Shown one piece after another: positions 25,923 to 34,298 of a stretch of 34,298 bases of DNA. The position numbers and the translations under genes were made by a program. The stretch is from Nitrococcus mobilis (GTDB taxonomy: Bacteria > Pseudomonadota > Gammaproteobacteria > Nitrococcales > Nitrococcaceae), in the NCBI GenBank assembly GCA_024102725.1, contig JAGFJL010000112.1, forward strand, positions 1-34,298, read 5' to 3'. Each line of letters starts with the position of its first letter. Within the stretch, counting starts at the first letter, position 1. Below the pieces are notes generated by a model. That model saw nothing but the letters and a program-made list of their open reading frames with translations. It did no database searches and was not told where the DNA came from.

Positions 25923-28550
25923 ATGAATCCACTGCAGGCCCTACACGAAAAAGGCGAACGCATCTGGCTCGACAACATTCGCCGGGGCATGCTGACGGGC
26001 GGAGCGCTGGCCCGTTACATCAAGGAACTCGCTCTCACCGGACTCACCTCGAATCCCACGATCTTCGAGCACGCCATCGGCGGGAGCGCGGACTACGATG
26101 AGAGCATCGGCTGGCACTGGGATGAGGCCGACCCGAATCCTGAGGCGATTTTTTTCGAGCTGGCTCTCGAGGATCTGACCGCGGCCGCTGATCTGTTCCG
26201 CCCCATCTATGACGAGAGTCGGGGGCGCGACGGTTTCGTATCGCTCGAGCTCTCGCCCGATCTCGCCGACGACGCCGAGGGTTCGATCGCGCAGGCCCTG
26301 GAGCTGGCGGGCCGGGCCAACCGCCCCAATTTGCTGATCAAGGTGCCGGGCACGCCGGCCGGTGTGCCGGCGATCGAGGAGCTCATCTACCGAGGAGTTC
26401 CGGTGAACGTCACCCTGCTGTTCTCGGCCGAACAGTATATTCAGGCGGCCGAAGCCTACTTGCGCGGGATCGAGCGCCGGCTTGCCGAGCGCAAAGACCC
26501 GCGCGTCCCCTCCGTCGCTTCGCTTTTCATCTCGCGTTGGGATAAGGCAAGCGTGGACCGGTTGCCCGAGCCGCTTAAGAACACGCTGGGGATCGCGATC
26601 GGCCGGCAGACCTATCGGGCGTATTGCCGAGTTTATGACTCGCCGCGCTGGAAGCGGCTTGCCGAGCAGGGCGCGCGCGCGCAGCGGCTGCTCTGGGCGA
26701 GCACCGGCACCAAAGACCCGAGCCTGCCGTCAGGTTATTACGTTACGGCGCTGGCCGCCTCCGATACGATTGCGACCCTGCCCGAAGAAACCCTGTTTGC
26801 CTTTGCCAACAGCGGCACAGTGGGCGATCTGCTCGATGCCGACGATGGCGCTGCGCAGCGCGCACTCGAGGCCATCAATGAAGCGGGTATCGACACCGCA
26901 GCGCTCGCCCGCGAGTTGCAGGAAGATGGCAAGCGGCAGTTCAGCGATTCCTATCACAAGCTGCTCGCGCGGATCGAAAAGAAGCTTTTGGAATTGCGGG
27001 AGGCGAGTGGCCATGAGCAAGGCGGCCTAGGGGTGCTCGAAGCCGGCGTGCGCCGGCAGATCGAGGCGCTGGCCGAGGAACAGGCGGTCGAGCGCATCTG
27101 GCGGCGCGATCACACGCTCTGGCAGCCGGATCCGCGTGAGATCAGCAACCGGCTGGGCTGGCTCGATGCACCGGGCGAGATGCTCGACGAGGTGCCGCGT
27201 CTGCAAACTTTTGTCGAAGGCGTACGCGGTGCGGGTCTGACCCATGTGCTCTGGTGCGGAATGGGCGGATCGAGCCTGTTTCCGCTGGTGCTCCAGCACG
27301 CTTTCACCGGCGCCGGCGGGCTCGAGTTGCGCGTGCTCGACAGCAGCCATCCGCGCACCGTGCGCCAAACCGCCGACGAACTGCCGCTCGATCAGACGTT
27401 GTTCCTGTTCGCATCGAAGTCCGGCGGTACGCTCGAGACCCGCTGTCATCTCGATTACTTCTGGTCTCGGGTGGCCGACCCGGCGCAGTATGCGGCGATC
27501 ACCGACCGCGGCTCCGAGCTCGCCAGCATCGCCCGGGAACGCAATTTCCGCCAGCTCTTCTGCAACAACCCCGACATCGGCGGGCGCTACTCCGCACTCT
27601 CGCACTTCGGTCTGGTGGCCGCGGCGCTGCTGGGGGTGGACGTCGAGGAATTGCTGAGCCGTGCAGGACAGATGATTGCGGCTTGCAAGCCCGATACGCC
27701 CGCTGAACGGCACCCGGGCGTCCAGCTCGGTGCGGCGCTTGGTTACGCTGCCCAGCAGGGCCGCGACAAGTTGACGCTGCTCATGCCGCCGGAGATCGCG
27801 TGCTTTGGTGGGTGGCTGGAGCAGCTGATCGCCGAGTCCACCGGTAAGCGCGGGGTGGGCATTCTGCCCGTCGCGGACGAGCCGCTTGGCCCGCCCGAGG
27901 TCTACGGTGAGGACCGCTTTTTCGTGGGCCTCGGTGCGGCAGACAGCTTCGATGTGCTGGCCGAGCAAGGGCATCCGGTTATCCGTCTGCCCTACGTGGA
28001 CCGCTACAGCATCGGTGCCGAGTGCTTTCGCTGGGAGTTCGCCGCCGCGATCGCAGGCCAAGTGCTGCGCATCAATCCGTTCGACCAACCCGATGTCGAA
28101 GCCGCGAAGAAGGCGGCGGGCGAGATGCTTGCACAGGGCATCCCCGCTGTTCCCGTCACGCGCGCCGAGCAGGCGCTCGCAGCGGTACGGCTCGGTGATT
28201 ACCTTGCAATTCAGGCCTACCTGACCACGGACTCGGAGCCCTACGCGCAGCTGCAACGCGCACGCATGGCTCTGCGCGATCGGTTGCGTGTGGCCACCAC
28301 GCTGGGTCTGGGTCCTCGTTATCTGCACTCCACCGGGCAGCTACACAAAGGCGGACGTGCCAACGGTGTCTGCGTGCAGGTGATCGACGAGATTCAGCCT
28401 GATTTGGAGATTCCCGGCCGCCCCTATACGTTCGGACAGCTCTTCCAAGCACAGGCCGCCGGCGATTTCCGCGCTCTCGAAGAGCAAGGGCGGCGCGTGT
28501 TCCGGGTTACACTCGAGGATCTGCTGAGCACGGCAGGCGTTCGCTCGTAA
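25923..28550 (+). CDS. Bifunctional transaldolase / glucose-6-phosphate isomerase
   Basis: 875 residues from the ATG at 25923, which has an AAGGAGG ribosome site seven bases upstream. Residues 1 to about 365 are a transaldolase: LTGLTSNPTIFEHAI, the Schiff-base Lys140 in LLIKVPGTPAGVPAIEELIY, and VPSVASLFISRWDK. From about residue 375 on it is a phosphoglucose isomerase: CGMGGSSLFPLVLQHAF, FASKSGGTLETRCHLDYF and the C-terminal sugar-isomerase domain ending near YLHSTGQLHKGG. The fusion links the non-oxidative pentose phosphate pathway to glycolysis/gluconeogenesis and is known from several proteobacteria and cyanobacteria. zwf follows on the same strand, so both likely form one sugar-phosphate operon. 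Confidence 0.95.
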   Translation: MNPLQALHEKGERIWLDNIRRGMLTGGALARYIKELALTGLTSNPTIFEHAIGGSADYDESIGWHWDEADPNPEAIFFELALEDLTAAADLFRPIYDESRGRDGFVSLELSPDLADDAEGSIAQALELAGRANRPNLLIKVPGTPAGVPAIEELIYRGVPVNVTLLFSAEQYIQAAEAYLRGIERRLAERKDPRVPSVASLFISRWDKASVDRLPEPLKNTLGIAIGRQTYRAYCRVYDSPRWKRLAEQGARAQRLLWASTGTKDPSLPSGYYVTALAASDTIATLPEETLFAFANSGTVGDLLDADDGAAQRALEAINEAGIDTAALARELQEDGKRQFSDSYHKLLARIEKKLLELREASGHEQGGLGVLEAGVRRQIEALAEEQAVERIWRRDHTLWQPDPREISNRLGWLDAPGEMLDEVPRLQTFVEGVRGAGLTHVLWCGMGGSSLFPLVLQHAFTGAGGLELRVLDSSHPRTVRQTADELPLDQTLFLFASKSGGTLETRCHLDYFWSRVADPAQYAAITDRGSELASIARERNFRQLFCNNPDIGGRYSALSHFGLVAAALLGVDVEELLSRAGQMIAACKPDTPAERHPGVQLGAALGYAAQQGRDKLTLLMPPEIACFGGWLEQLIAESTGKRGVGILPVADEPLGPPEVYGEDRFFVGLGAADSFDVLAEQGHPVIRLPYVDRYSIGAECFRWEFAAAIAGQVLRINPFDQPDVEAAKKAAGEMLAQGIPAVPVTRAEQALAAVRLGDYLAIQAYLTTDSEPYAQLQRARMALRDRLRVATTLGLGPRYLHSTGQLHKGGRANGVCVQVIDEIQPDLEIPGRPYTFGQLFQAQAAGDFRALEEQGRRVFRVTLEDLLSTAGVRS

Positions 28551-28609
28551 CCAACCGTTCGGAGAATGGGGGAGAATGGGTGATGGAGACCTCGAAAAAT
28601 CTTATCCGC

Positions 28610-28690
28610 TCCGTCACCCCGGCAAAAGCCGGGGTCCATCTTTCTGTTTCAAAAGGGAGAATGGATTCCGACCTACGCCGGAATGACGGA
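28610..28690. repeat. REP-like imperfect inverted repeat element
   Basis: An 80-base element whose ends mirror each other: TCCGTCACCCCGGCAAAAGC on the left and, read on the other strand, TCCGTCATTCCGGCGTAGG on the right. Each half is itself a small palindrome (CCCCGGC..GCCGGGG type). This shape is typical of dispersed REP/MITE-like repeats in gammaproteobacteria. It lies between the tal-pgi stop and the gnd-like scar. A 10-base direct duplication (GGAGAATGGG twice) sits just before it at 28561-28580. Confidence 0.7.
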
Positions 28691-28717
28691 ATTGGGGAGT
28701 TATTCGATATTCCCTTG

Positions 28718-28897
28718 ATGCAAATCACGCTGATCGGAGCCACTCGCATGGGCTGCCCCCGGCGTGCCGCACCGGCCATTCGACTGGGCATGCTGCCCGG
28801 ACGTTGCGCCACCCGGCGCGCGGTCCGGTTCGGCAACCGGCGAGGCCCGGTCAAACCCGGCCAACTCGGCGCTCACGCCGCCAAGACGGGGGGCTGA
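28718..28897 (+). pseudogene. Probable scar of gnd (6-phosphogluconate dehydrogenase)
   Basis: A 59-codon frame begins [12 protein letters not shown], very like the N-terminal nucleotide-binding start of decarboxylating 6-phosphogluconate dehydrogenase (MQIGMIGLGRMG type). It ends [19 protein letters not shown] plus TGG, which lines up without gaps to the family C-terminus (FANR...QFGGHAAK type). The roughly 800 bases between these ends in a real gene are missing. The position, between tal-pgi and zwf, is where gnd sits in related clusters. It ends two bases before the zwf ATG, so the old operon spacing is kept. A function as a small protein is not excluded. Confidence 0.5.
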
Positions 28898-28898
28898 G

Positions 28899-30284
28899 AT
28901 GGGGGCGCGCAGCGAGCGCTCGGACGCGTTGGTTCTTTTCGGCGCGACCGGTGATCTCGCCTACAAGAAGATTTTCCCGGCCTTGGCCAGGCTCGAGGCA
29001 GCCGGTGAGCTTGGCGTACCGGTGATCGGCGTCGCCAAATCCGGCTGGGAGACCGATCGACTGCGCGAGCGGGTCCGGCGTAGTATCCAGGACTACGCTC
29101 GCAGCGACGACCCGGACGCCGTGGCGCGTCTGCTCGAGCAGCTCGACTACATCGATGGTGATTACCGCGACGATCGGGTTTTTACCGAGCTACAGCGTCG
29201 GCTCGAAGGCCGCAAGCGACCGCTTTGCTACCTGGCGATCCCACCGAGCCTGTTTCCCAGCGTGATCGAGTCTTTGCACAAGGCACGCGTGGCCAAGACG
29301 GCGCGGGTCGTAGTGGAGAAGCCGTTCGGCCGCGACCTTGCTTCGTCGCAAGCGCTTGATCGGGCGCTGCTGCGCTTTTTTCCGGAAGAGCGGGTTTTCC
29401 GCATCGATCATTTTCTCGGCAAAGAGCCGGTGCAGAACCTGCTCTATTTCCGCTTCGCCAACACGTTCCTAGAGCCGTTCTGGAATCGCGCTTATGTGGA
29501 GAGCGTGCAGATCACTCTGGCCGAGTCCTTCGGCGTGGAGGATCGTGGCGCTTTCTACGACGAGGTCGGCGCAATCCGTGACGTCGTGCAGAATCACCTG
29601 CTCCAGGTGCTCGCCATTCTGGCCATGGAGCCGCCGGCGGCGAGTGATGCTCAGTCGCTGCGCGACGAGAAGGCCAAGCTGCTGCGCGGCATCCGCCCGC
29701 TCTCGGCCCAGGAGGTGGTGCGCGGCCAGTACACTGGCTATCGCAAGATCGAGGGTGTGAAACCCAGTTCCACCCAGGAGACGTTCGCCGCCTTGCGGTT
29801 GCATATCGACAATTGGCGCTGGGCCGGCGTGCCGTTTTTCATTCGCACCGGCAAGAAGCTCGCGACAAGCGCCCAGGAGGTTCTGGTTCGTCTGCGCCGT
29901 TTGCCGCACGATATTTTCAACGAGCCCGTCACCACCAACACCAACCACGTGCGTTTCCGCTTGGGCCCGGAACGCGTCGAGATCGCGATCGGCGCACGCA
30001 CCAAGCAGCCCGGCGACATCATGGCCGGCCAGCAGACCGAACTGGATGTGGCGAGCGACCCTTCGACCGACGAGCCACCCTATCAGCGCCTGATCGGCGA
30101 CGCGCTCAAGGGGGATCAAGAGTTGTTCGCCCGCAGCGACAGCGTGCAAGCCGCCTGGCGGATCGTGGATCCTGCGCTTGCGGCGGAAACGCCGATCTAC
30201 GCCTACGAGCCCGGCAGCTGGGGGCCGACCGAGGCTCAGGCCATGACGGCCCACATCGGCGGCTGGTGCGATCCGACACGCTAA
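28899..30284 (+). CDS. zwf: Glucose-6-phosphate 1-dehydrogenase
   Basis: 461 residues from the ATG at 28899, one base after the gnd-like frame ends. The cofactor loop is [19 protein letters not shown] near the N-terminus. The active site is [20 protein letters not shown], and [19 protein letters not shown] precedes it. Further family blocks are [20 protein letters not shown] and [14 protein letters not shown]. It oxidises glucose-6-phosphate to 6-phosphogluconolactone and makes NADPH. The frame is open further upstream to 28764 but that part has no family similarity. With the fused isomerase upstream and a decayed gnd between, the cluster can feed the Entner-Doudoroff or, with another gnd, the oxidative pentose phosphate route. 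Confidence 0.96.
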   Translation: MGARSERSDALVLFGATGDLAYKKIFPALARLEAAGELGVPVIGVAKSGWETDRLRERVRRSIQDYARSDDPDAVARLLEQLDYIDGDYRDDRVFTELQRRLEGRKRPLCYLAIPPSLFPSVIESLHKARVAKTARVVVEKPFGRDLASSQALDRALLRFFPEERVFRIDHFLGKEPVQNLLYFRFANTFLEPFWNRAYVESVQITLAESFGVEDRGAFYDEVGAIRDVVQNHLLQVLAILAMEPPAASDAQSLRDEKAKLLRGIRPLSAQEVVRGQYTGYRKIEGVKPSSTQETFAALRLHIDNWRWAGVPFFIRTGKKLATSAQEVLVRLRRLPHDIFNEPVTTNTNHVRFRLGPERVEIAIGARTKQPGDIMAGQQTELDVASDPSTDEPPYQRLIGDALKGDQELFARSDSVQAAWRIVDPALAAETPIYAYEPGSWGPTEAQAMTAHIGGWCDPTR

Positions 30285-30468
30285 AAGCCCGCCTGCATCC
30301 ATTGTCGACCGGAAGTGGGCCTGTACCCGTGGAGTGCCGCTTGCGGCGTGGCGCTGGGCTTCGCTGTTTTTAAAAAACGCGTGACACCGCTTTTTCCGCC
30401 AAGAATCCCGCATCGAATGCATAGCCGCTGCGCAGGGCCATGCCGTTTGAGGCGCCGGCGAATATCTC

Positions 30469-30498
30469 TTGACATTACAGTAATGTGTAAAGTTTAAT
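30469..30498 (+). promoter_or_regulatory. MerR-type promoter/operator of the copper unit
   Basis: TTGACA at 30469-30474 and TTTAAT at 30493-30498 are 18 bases apart (19 if TTAATT is used), the stretched spacing typical of MerR-controlled promoters. The spacer carries a perfect palindrome, ACATTACAGTAATGT (30472-30486), the likely regulator-binding site. The -10 box ends six bases before the ATG of the regulator gene. Confidence 0.7.
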
Positions 30499-30504
30499 TT
30501 GGTC

Positions 30505-30969
30505 ATGAGTGAATCGCCAACCGCTACATCGGCTGCTGCAAGCGTTACCGCGGGTGCAACCCGCGCTGTGAGAATCGGCGCCTTGGCGCAGCGGGTCGGC
30601 GTTGCTACGGAGACGTTGCGCTATTACGAACGGCTGGGGCTGATTGCACCCACCGGGCGCAGTGCGGCCAACTACCGACTGTATGGGGAAGCGGCCGAAC
30701 GGCGCCTTCTCTTCATTCGCCGGGCGCAGGCGTTGGGATTCTCGTTGGAGGACATCGGCGAACTGCTCTCGCTGCATCACCGCGCCGAGGCAAGCGCGGC
30801 GGATGCAAAGCGCATTACCGAAGCGCGCTTGCGCGAGGTCGAAGCCAAGATCCGGGATCTGGAGCGGATGCGGCGCGGATTGGCCGAGTTGACGGCTACT
30901 TGCTCGGGCGAGGGCTCGGCCGCCGAATGCCCGATTCTGGCCTCGCTTGCGGCACCGGAGCCGAAATGA
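30505..30969 (+). CDS. MerR-family regulator, CueR-like (monovalent copper type)
   Basis: About 154 residues. The DNA-binding domain is typical: RIGALAQRVGVATETLRYYE, RLGLIAPTGRSAANYRLYG, then the dimerisation helix from ITEARLREVEAKIRDLERM. The metal loop has two cysteines, CSGEGSAAECPIL. The position that is Cys77 in sensors of divalent metals is Ala in this protein (SAADAK), so a monovalent ion (Cu, Ag or Au) is favoured. The start is uncertain: the ATG at 30505 would make an almost leaderless transcript and adds a 21-residue Ala/Thr-rich extension. A GTG at 30568, preceded by a CGCGGGT/ACCCGCG hairpin, gives the usual MerR N-terminus. The copper ATPase follows closely on the same strand. 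Confidence 0.88.
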   Translation: MSESPTATSAAASVTAGATRAVRIGALAQRVGVATETLRYYERLGLIAPTGRSAANYRLYGEAAERRLLFIRRAQALGFSLEDIGELLSLHHRAEASAADAKRITEARLREVEAKIRDLERMRRGLAELTATCSGEGSAAECPILASLAAPEPK

Positions 30970-31041
30970 GAGCAGCGTGTGGGAAGATACGAACAGCAGG
31001 CCAAAACCGGCAGCCAACACGGCCTGGGAAGAGGAGCGAAG

Positions 31042-33474
31042 ATGCAAGCGGGTGTTGCAAGCGAGCACAGCGAGTCGGTCAAGGATCCAGTCTGCGGCAT
31101 GAATGTCAATCCGGCTATGACGAGGCATACGGCGGAGCATCATGGGAAGGCGTTTTATTTTTGCGCGACGCGCTGCCGCGAGAAGTTCTTGGCCGAACCT
31201 GAGCGCTTCCTGGAAGGTCGATCGCGACCGGACGCTTCGAGAGCCGCGGATTCGGGTGGGATTTATACTTGCCCCATGGACCCGGAGGTGCGCCAGCGGG
31301 GGCCGGGTGATTGCCCCAAGTGCGGCATGGCGCTCGAACCCGAAACGCCGCAGCGGCGGGTCGAATACACCTGCCCGATGCATCCCGAGATCGTGCAGGA
31401 CCAGCCAGGTGATTGCCCGAAGTGCGGTATGGCCCTCGAGCCGCGCACCGCAAGCGCCGCGGAAGGCCCCAGTGCGGAATTGGTGGCCTTCACTCGGCGG
31501 TTGTGGGTTGCCGTGCCGCTCACCGCCGTACTGCTGCTGATTACGATGGGCGATATGCTACCGGGGGTGCATTTCCAGCGTTGGTTCGGCGCGGCCTACG
31601 GTTGGGTGCAACTCGTGCTTACGGCCCCGGTGGTCTGCTATGGGGGCTCGGTCTTTTTCGTACGTGCCTGGAAGTCGCTCAAAGGCGCGAACTTCAACAT
31701 GTGGACGCTGATCGGGCTGGGTACCGGTGTGGCGTTTGTGTTCAGCTTGTTCGCGCTGGTTTTCCCCGCCGCTTTACCGGCGGCTTTCCTGGGGCGCGGC
31801 GGTGAGGTGCCGCTGTATTTCGAGACGGCGGCCGTCATCATCACCTTGGTGCTCGTCGGGCAGCTGATCGAGCAACGGGCGCGTGAGCGCACCTCGGGCG
31901 CCATCAAGGCGCTGCTGGATTTGGCCCCGCCCAGGGCGCGGCGTGTCCGTCCCGACGGCACCGATGAGGAGATCGATCTGGCGCAAGTGCAGCGGGACGA
32001 TCGGCTGCGCGTGCGCCCCGGCGAGAAAGTGCCGGTGGACGGCGAGGTGCTCGAAGGGCGCTCGAGCGTGGACGAATCCATGATCACCGGCGAGCCGGTG
32101 CCGGTGGAGAAAACAGCTGGCGATGCGGTGACCGGCGGAACCGTCAACGGCAATGGCGGCTTCGTGATGCGCGCGACTCGCGTGGGGGATGAGACGCTGC
32201 TCGCGCGCATCGTCGCCCAGGTGGCCGCGGCGCAGCGGAGTCGCGCCCCGATTCAGGGTCTGGCCGACCGGGTGGCGGGTGTCTTCGTGCCCGCCGTGGT
32301 GGTTTGCGCCATAGTCGCTTTCGTTGTCTGGGCGTTCGTGATACCGGGTGCGGGCGGTCTTGCTTTTGCGCTGCTCGCCGCGATTTCGGTGCTCATCATC
32401 GCCTGTCCCTGTGCACTCGGTCTCGCTACGCCGATGGCGGTGATGGTAGGGGTCGGGCGCGGTGCGGGCGCGGGTATTTTGGTGCGCGATGCCGAAGCAC
32501 TCGAGCGCATGGCGCGGGTGGATACGCTGCTGGTGGACAAGACCGGCACCATCACTGCAGGCAAGCCCACGCTCGATACGGTGGTCGCCGCGGCCGGCTT
32601 CGAAGCGGATGAAGTGCTCCGGCTTGCCGCCGGCCTGGAGGCGGCAAGCGAGCACCCGCTGGCCGGCGCGATTCTCGCCGGTGCTCAGACGCGGGGCATC
32701 ACGCCGGCGTCGGCTGAGGCCTTCGAGGCCGTGACCGGGCGCGGCGTGCGCGGCACGGTCGCCGGTCGCCTGGTGCTTGCCGGCAATGCCGCGTTCATGG
32801 CCGAGGCAAACGTTACGATCGCCGCACTCGCCGAGCGGGCACAGGCGCTTGCCGCCGATGGGGCCACGGTGATGTACGTGGCACTCGACGGGCGCGCGGC
32901 GGGGCTGATCGGCGTAAAGGATCCGGTGAAGGAGACCAGCCGCGCGGCGGTGGAGATTCTGCACCGCGAGGGCGTGCGTATCGTTATGGTGACCGGCGAC
33001 GGCCGGCGTGCTGCCGAGGCGGTGGCGCGCGCCGTCGGTATCGATGAGGTCGAAGCCGAGGCGCTCCCAGAGACCAAGCTCGAGCTCGTGCGCCGTTTAC
33101 AGGGTGAGGGCCGGGTGGTGGCGATGGCGGGTGACGGGGTGAACGATGCGCCGGCGCTCGCCGCCGCCGATGTCGGCATCGCGATGGGCACCGGTACCGA
33201 CGTCGCGATGGAAAGCGCGGGGCTGACGCTGGTCAAAGGCGATTTGCGCGGCGTGGCCAAGGCGCGGCGGCTCTCGCATCGTACACTTGCCAACATCCGT
33301 CAGAATCTGTTGTTCGCTTTTCTCTACAACGGCCTTGGTGTGCCGATCGCCGGCGGTGCGCTCTATCCGCTTACCGGTTGGGTGCTCTCGCCGATGATCG
33401 CCGCCGCCGCGATGAGCTTAAGTTCGGTATCGGTGATCACCAACGCGTTGCGCCTGCGCCGGGCCGCATTGTGA
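31042..33474 (+). CDS. CopA-like P1B-type copper/silver-exporting ATPase
   Basis: 810 residues from the ATG at 31042, which has GAGGAG six bases upstream; a GTG at 30979 would add 21 residues. The N-terminus holds a YHS domain (residues about 13-58, with CGM and FCATRC cysteines) and two copies of the heavy-metal-binding domain (about 75-100 and 109-134: YTCPM...[12 protein letters not shown]). No classical HMA domain with CxxC in a ferredoxin fold is seen. The pump core has the CPC motif [31 protein letters not shown] and [20 protein letters not shown]. It expels Cu(I) or Ag(I) from the cytoplasm. It follows the CueR-like regulator by about 70 bases, so they form one operon. Confidence 0.95.
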   Translation: MQAGVASEHSESVKDPVCGMNVNPAMTRHTAEHHGKAFYFCATRCREKFLAEPERFLEGRSRPDASRAADSGGIYTCPMDPEVRQRGPGDCPKCGMALEPETPQRRVEYTCPMHPEIVQDQPGDCPKCGMALEPRTASAAEGPSAELVAFTRRLWVAVPLTAVLLLITMGDMLPGVHFQRWFGAAYGWVQLVLTAPVVCYGGSVFFVRAWKSLKGANFNMWTLIGLGTGVAFVFSLFALVFPAALPAAFLGRGGEVPLYFETAAVIITLVLVGQLIEQRARERTSGAIKALLDLAPPRARRVRPDGTDEEIDLAQVQRDDRLRVRPGEKVPVDGEVLEGRSSVDESMITGEPVPVEKTAGDAVTGGTVNGNGGFVMRATRVGDETLLARIVAQVAAAQRSRAPIQGLADRVAGVFVPAVVVCAIVAFVVWAFVIPGAGGLAFALLAAISVLIIACPCALGLATPMAVMVGVGRGAGAGILVRDAEALERMARVDTLLVDKTGTITAGKPTLDTVVAAAGFEADEVLRLAAGLEAASEHPLAGAILAGAQTRGITPASAEAFEAVTGRGVRGTVAGRLVLAGNAAFMAEANVTIAALAERAQALAADGATVMYVALDGRAAGLIGVKDPVKETSRAAVEILHREGVRIVMVTGDGRRAAEAVARAVGIDEVEAEALPETKLELVRRLQGEGRVVAMAGDGVNDAPALAAADVGIAMGTGTDVAMESAGLTLVKGDLRGVAKARRLSHRTLANIRQNLLFAFLYNGLGVPIAGGALYPLTGWVLSPMIAAAAMSLSSVSVITNALRLRRAAL

Positions 33475-33565
33475 AGCGCGAATGCGGCGGGTTGGGCAGC
33501 GCATTCGTTCGAGCGGCTCAGGCGCTTGCTCTTGGTGCTGCCGGAGCGCTTGGGCGAGTGACCCG

Positions 33566-34297
33566 TTACGGCTGATCGAGCTCGGGATAATGTCTGAAGA
33601 CCCCGTTTTCGTTGAAGGCCAGGCGGCGCTCGGAGGCCAGATAGGCGGCGATGTTGGGGCGCTGGGCGATGCGCTCGGCCAGCGTCGCCACGCGCGGTAG
33701 CTTGGGTTCGAGCCTCTGCATGGTCTTGGGATAGGCGTAGCGCAGCCCGGTCAACATATGGAATAGGGACAGATCCACATAGGAGCAGTCCTTGCCGAGG
33801 AGGTGGGCGTTACCCGCCGGATTGGCCGCGAGGAGGCGTTCGAAGTACTGCAGGAATTTCGGTAAGCGATCGCGAATGAACAGCACGGCGCGGCGCGCGG
33901 CCGCCTCCTTTTGCTCCTCGTAATAAAGGCCGGGACCCAGCGGGTGGTGGGTATCATGCACCTCGGCGGTGAAATCGGTGATGGTGAGTTGCAAGCCGTG
34001 CGCCCACAGCCGTGCGGCTTCATGCTCGGGCACCTGTTCGAGCCGCGGTCCGAGGAACTGCAGGATGTTGGCAACGTGCGAGACGATGAGATCGCCTGCT
34101 TTCAGAAACGGCGGTGCAAAGGGCGGTCGGTCGGTGGCTTCGCCGTCGAGGTAGCGCATGATGGCTGCAACGCCCCAGCCGTCTGCCGCCGGTTCCCGGC
34201 CCACATCGATGTAGTCGGCGCCGGCGTCTTCCAGGGCCAGCCGCACAAATTCGCCTCGCCCCGGGATCGTCGGCCAGTAGTAGAGCTCATAGAGCAT
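33566..34297 (-). CDS. Glutathione S-transferase family protein
   Basis: 243 residues from the ATG at 34297, close to the window edge. The N-terminal thioredoxin-like domain starts MLYELYYWPTIPGRGEFVRL and ends with the region KAGDLIVSHVANILQFLGPR, containing the glutathione-contact Ser position (VSHVANI). The C-terminal all-helical domain includes NAHLLGKDCSYVDLSLFHML and YAYPKTMQRLEPKLPRVATL. It likely conjugates or reduces small electrophiles with glutathione; the subclass and substrate are not evident. It converges on the copper ATPase with 91 bases between stops. A start upstream of the window cannot be excluded but the N-terminus looks complete. Confidence 0.9.
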   Translation of the reverse strand: MLYELYYWPTIPGRGEFVRLALEDAGADYIDVGREPAADGWGVAAIMRYLDGEATDRPPFAPPFLKAGDLIVSHVANILQFLGPRLEQVPEHEAARLWAHGLQLTITDFTAEVHDTHHPLGPGLYYEEQKEAAARRAVLFIRDRLPKFLQYFERLLAANPAGNAHLLGKDCSYVDLSLFHMLTGLRYAYPKTMQRLEPKLPRVATLAERIAQRPNIAAYLASERRLAFNENGVFRHYPELDQP

Positions 34298-34298
34298 G

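Noticed and set aside
27027..28328. 433-codon minus-strand open frame opposite the tal-pgi fusion
   Set aside because: It lies wholly antisense to a gene with clear catalytic motifs, has no family features and a His/Arg/Gln-rich composition typical of GC-rich shadow frames.
29469..30506. 345-codon minus-strand frame opposite zwf
   Set aside because: Antisense to the G6PD active-site region and no recognisable protein.
31774..32964. 396-codon minus-strand frame opposite the copper ATPase
   Set aside because: Antisense to conserved ATPase motifs; the product is His/Arg-rich without any domain.

Overview
The window is GC-rich chromosomal DNA from a gammaproteobacterium. A Chromatiales/Ectothiorhodospiraceae-like host is a guess, based on the fused transaldolase/glucose-6-phosphate isomerase, the neighbouring zwf, and the fmdB-aspS pair. 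No rRNA, tRNA or CRISPR array was seen.

Positions 1-10718 hold a surface-polysaccharide locus, almost all on the minus strand. It contains a WecA-type initiating transferase, a Wzc-like co-polymerase/tyrosine kinase, a GT2 glycosyltransferase running off the left edge, a translationally coupled trio (GT4 glycosyltransferase, unrecognised 68-residue protein, sulfotransferase), and an AT-rich pair (GT2 glycosyltransferase and Wzx-type flippase). A decayed IS481-type transposase with an internal inverted repeat lies at 10720-11141. A plus-strand group follows at 11374-15090: a second sulfotransferase, a DegT-type sugar aminotransferase, a WbqC-like protein and a third sulfotransferase. Three different sulfotransferases suggest that the exported glycan is sulfated. 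No Wzy polymerase was seen.

Positions 15103-21415 are mostly housekeeping: an SDR oxidoreductase, a DUF1614 membrane protein, an FmdB zinc ribbon, aspartyl-tRNA synthetase (with the His signature of the non-discriminating type), NhaA, and a LuxR/FixJ-type regulator whose receiver lacks two key residues.

Positions 21688-24888 carry a damaged FixL/FixJ-like signalling patch. It has a FixJ-type regulator broken by an extra CCGT unit, a divergent PAS protein and an intact soluble PAS histidine kinase. A TSUP/TauE-family permease follows on the minus strand.

Positions 25923-30284 are a sugar-phosphate operon: tal-pgi fusion, then zwf. Between them lies a REP-like inverted repeat and a short ORF that looks like the two ends of gnd (6-phosphogluconate dehydrogenase) with the middle deleted. 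Positions 30469-33474 are a copper-type resistance unit: a CueR-like MerR regulator behind a palindromic MerR-type promoter, followed by a CopA-like P-type ATPase with YHS and two HMBD metal-binding modules. A glutathione S-transferase-like gene closes the window on the minus strand.
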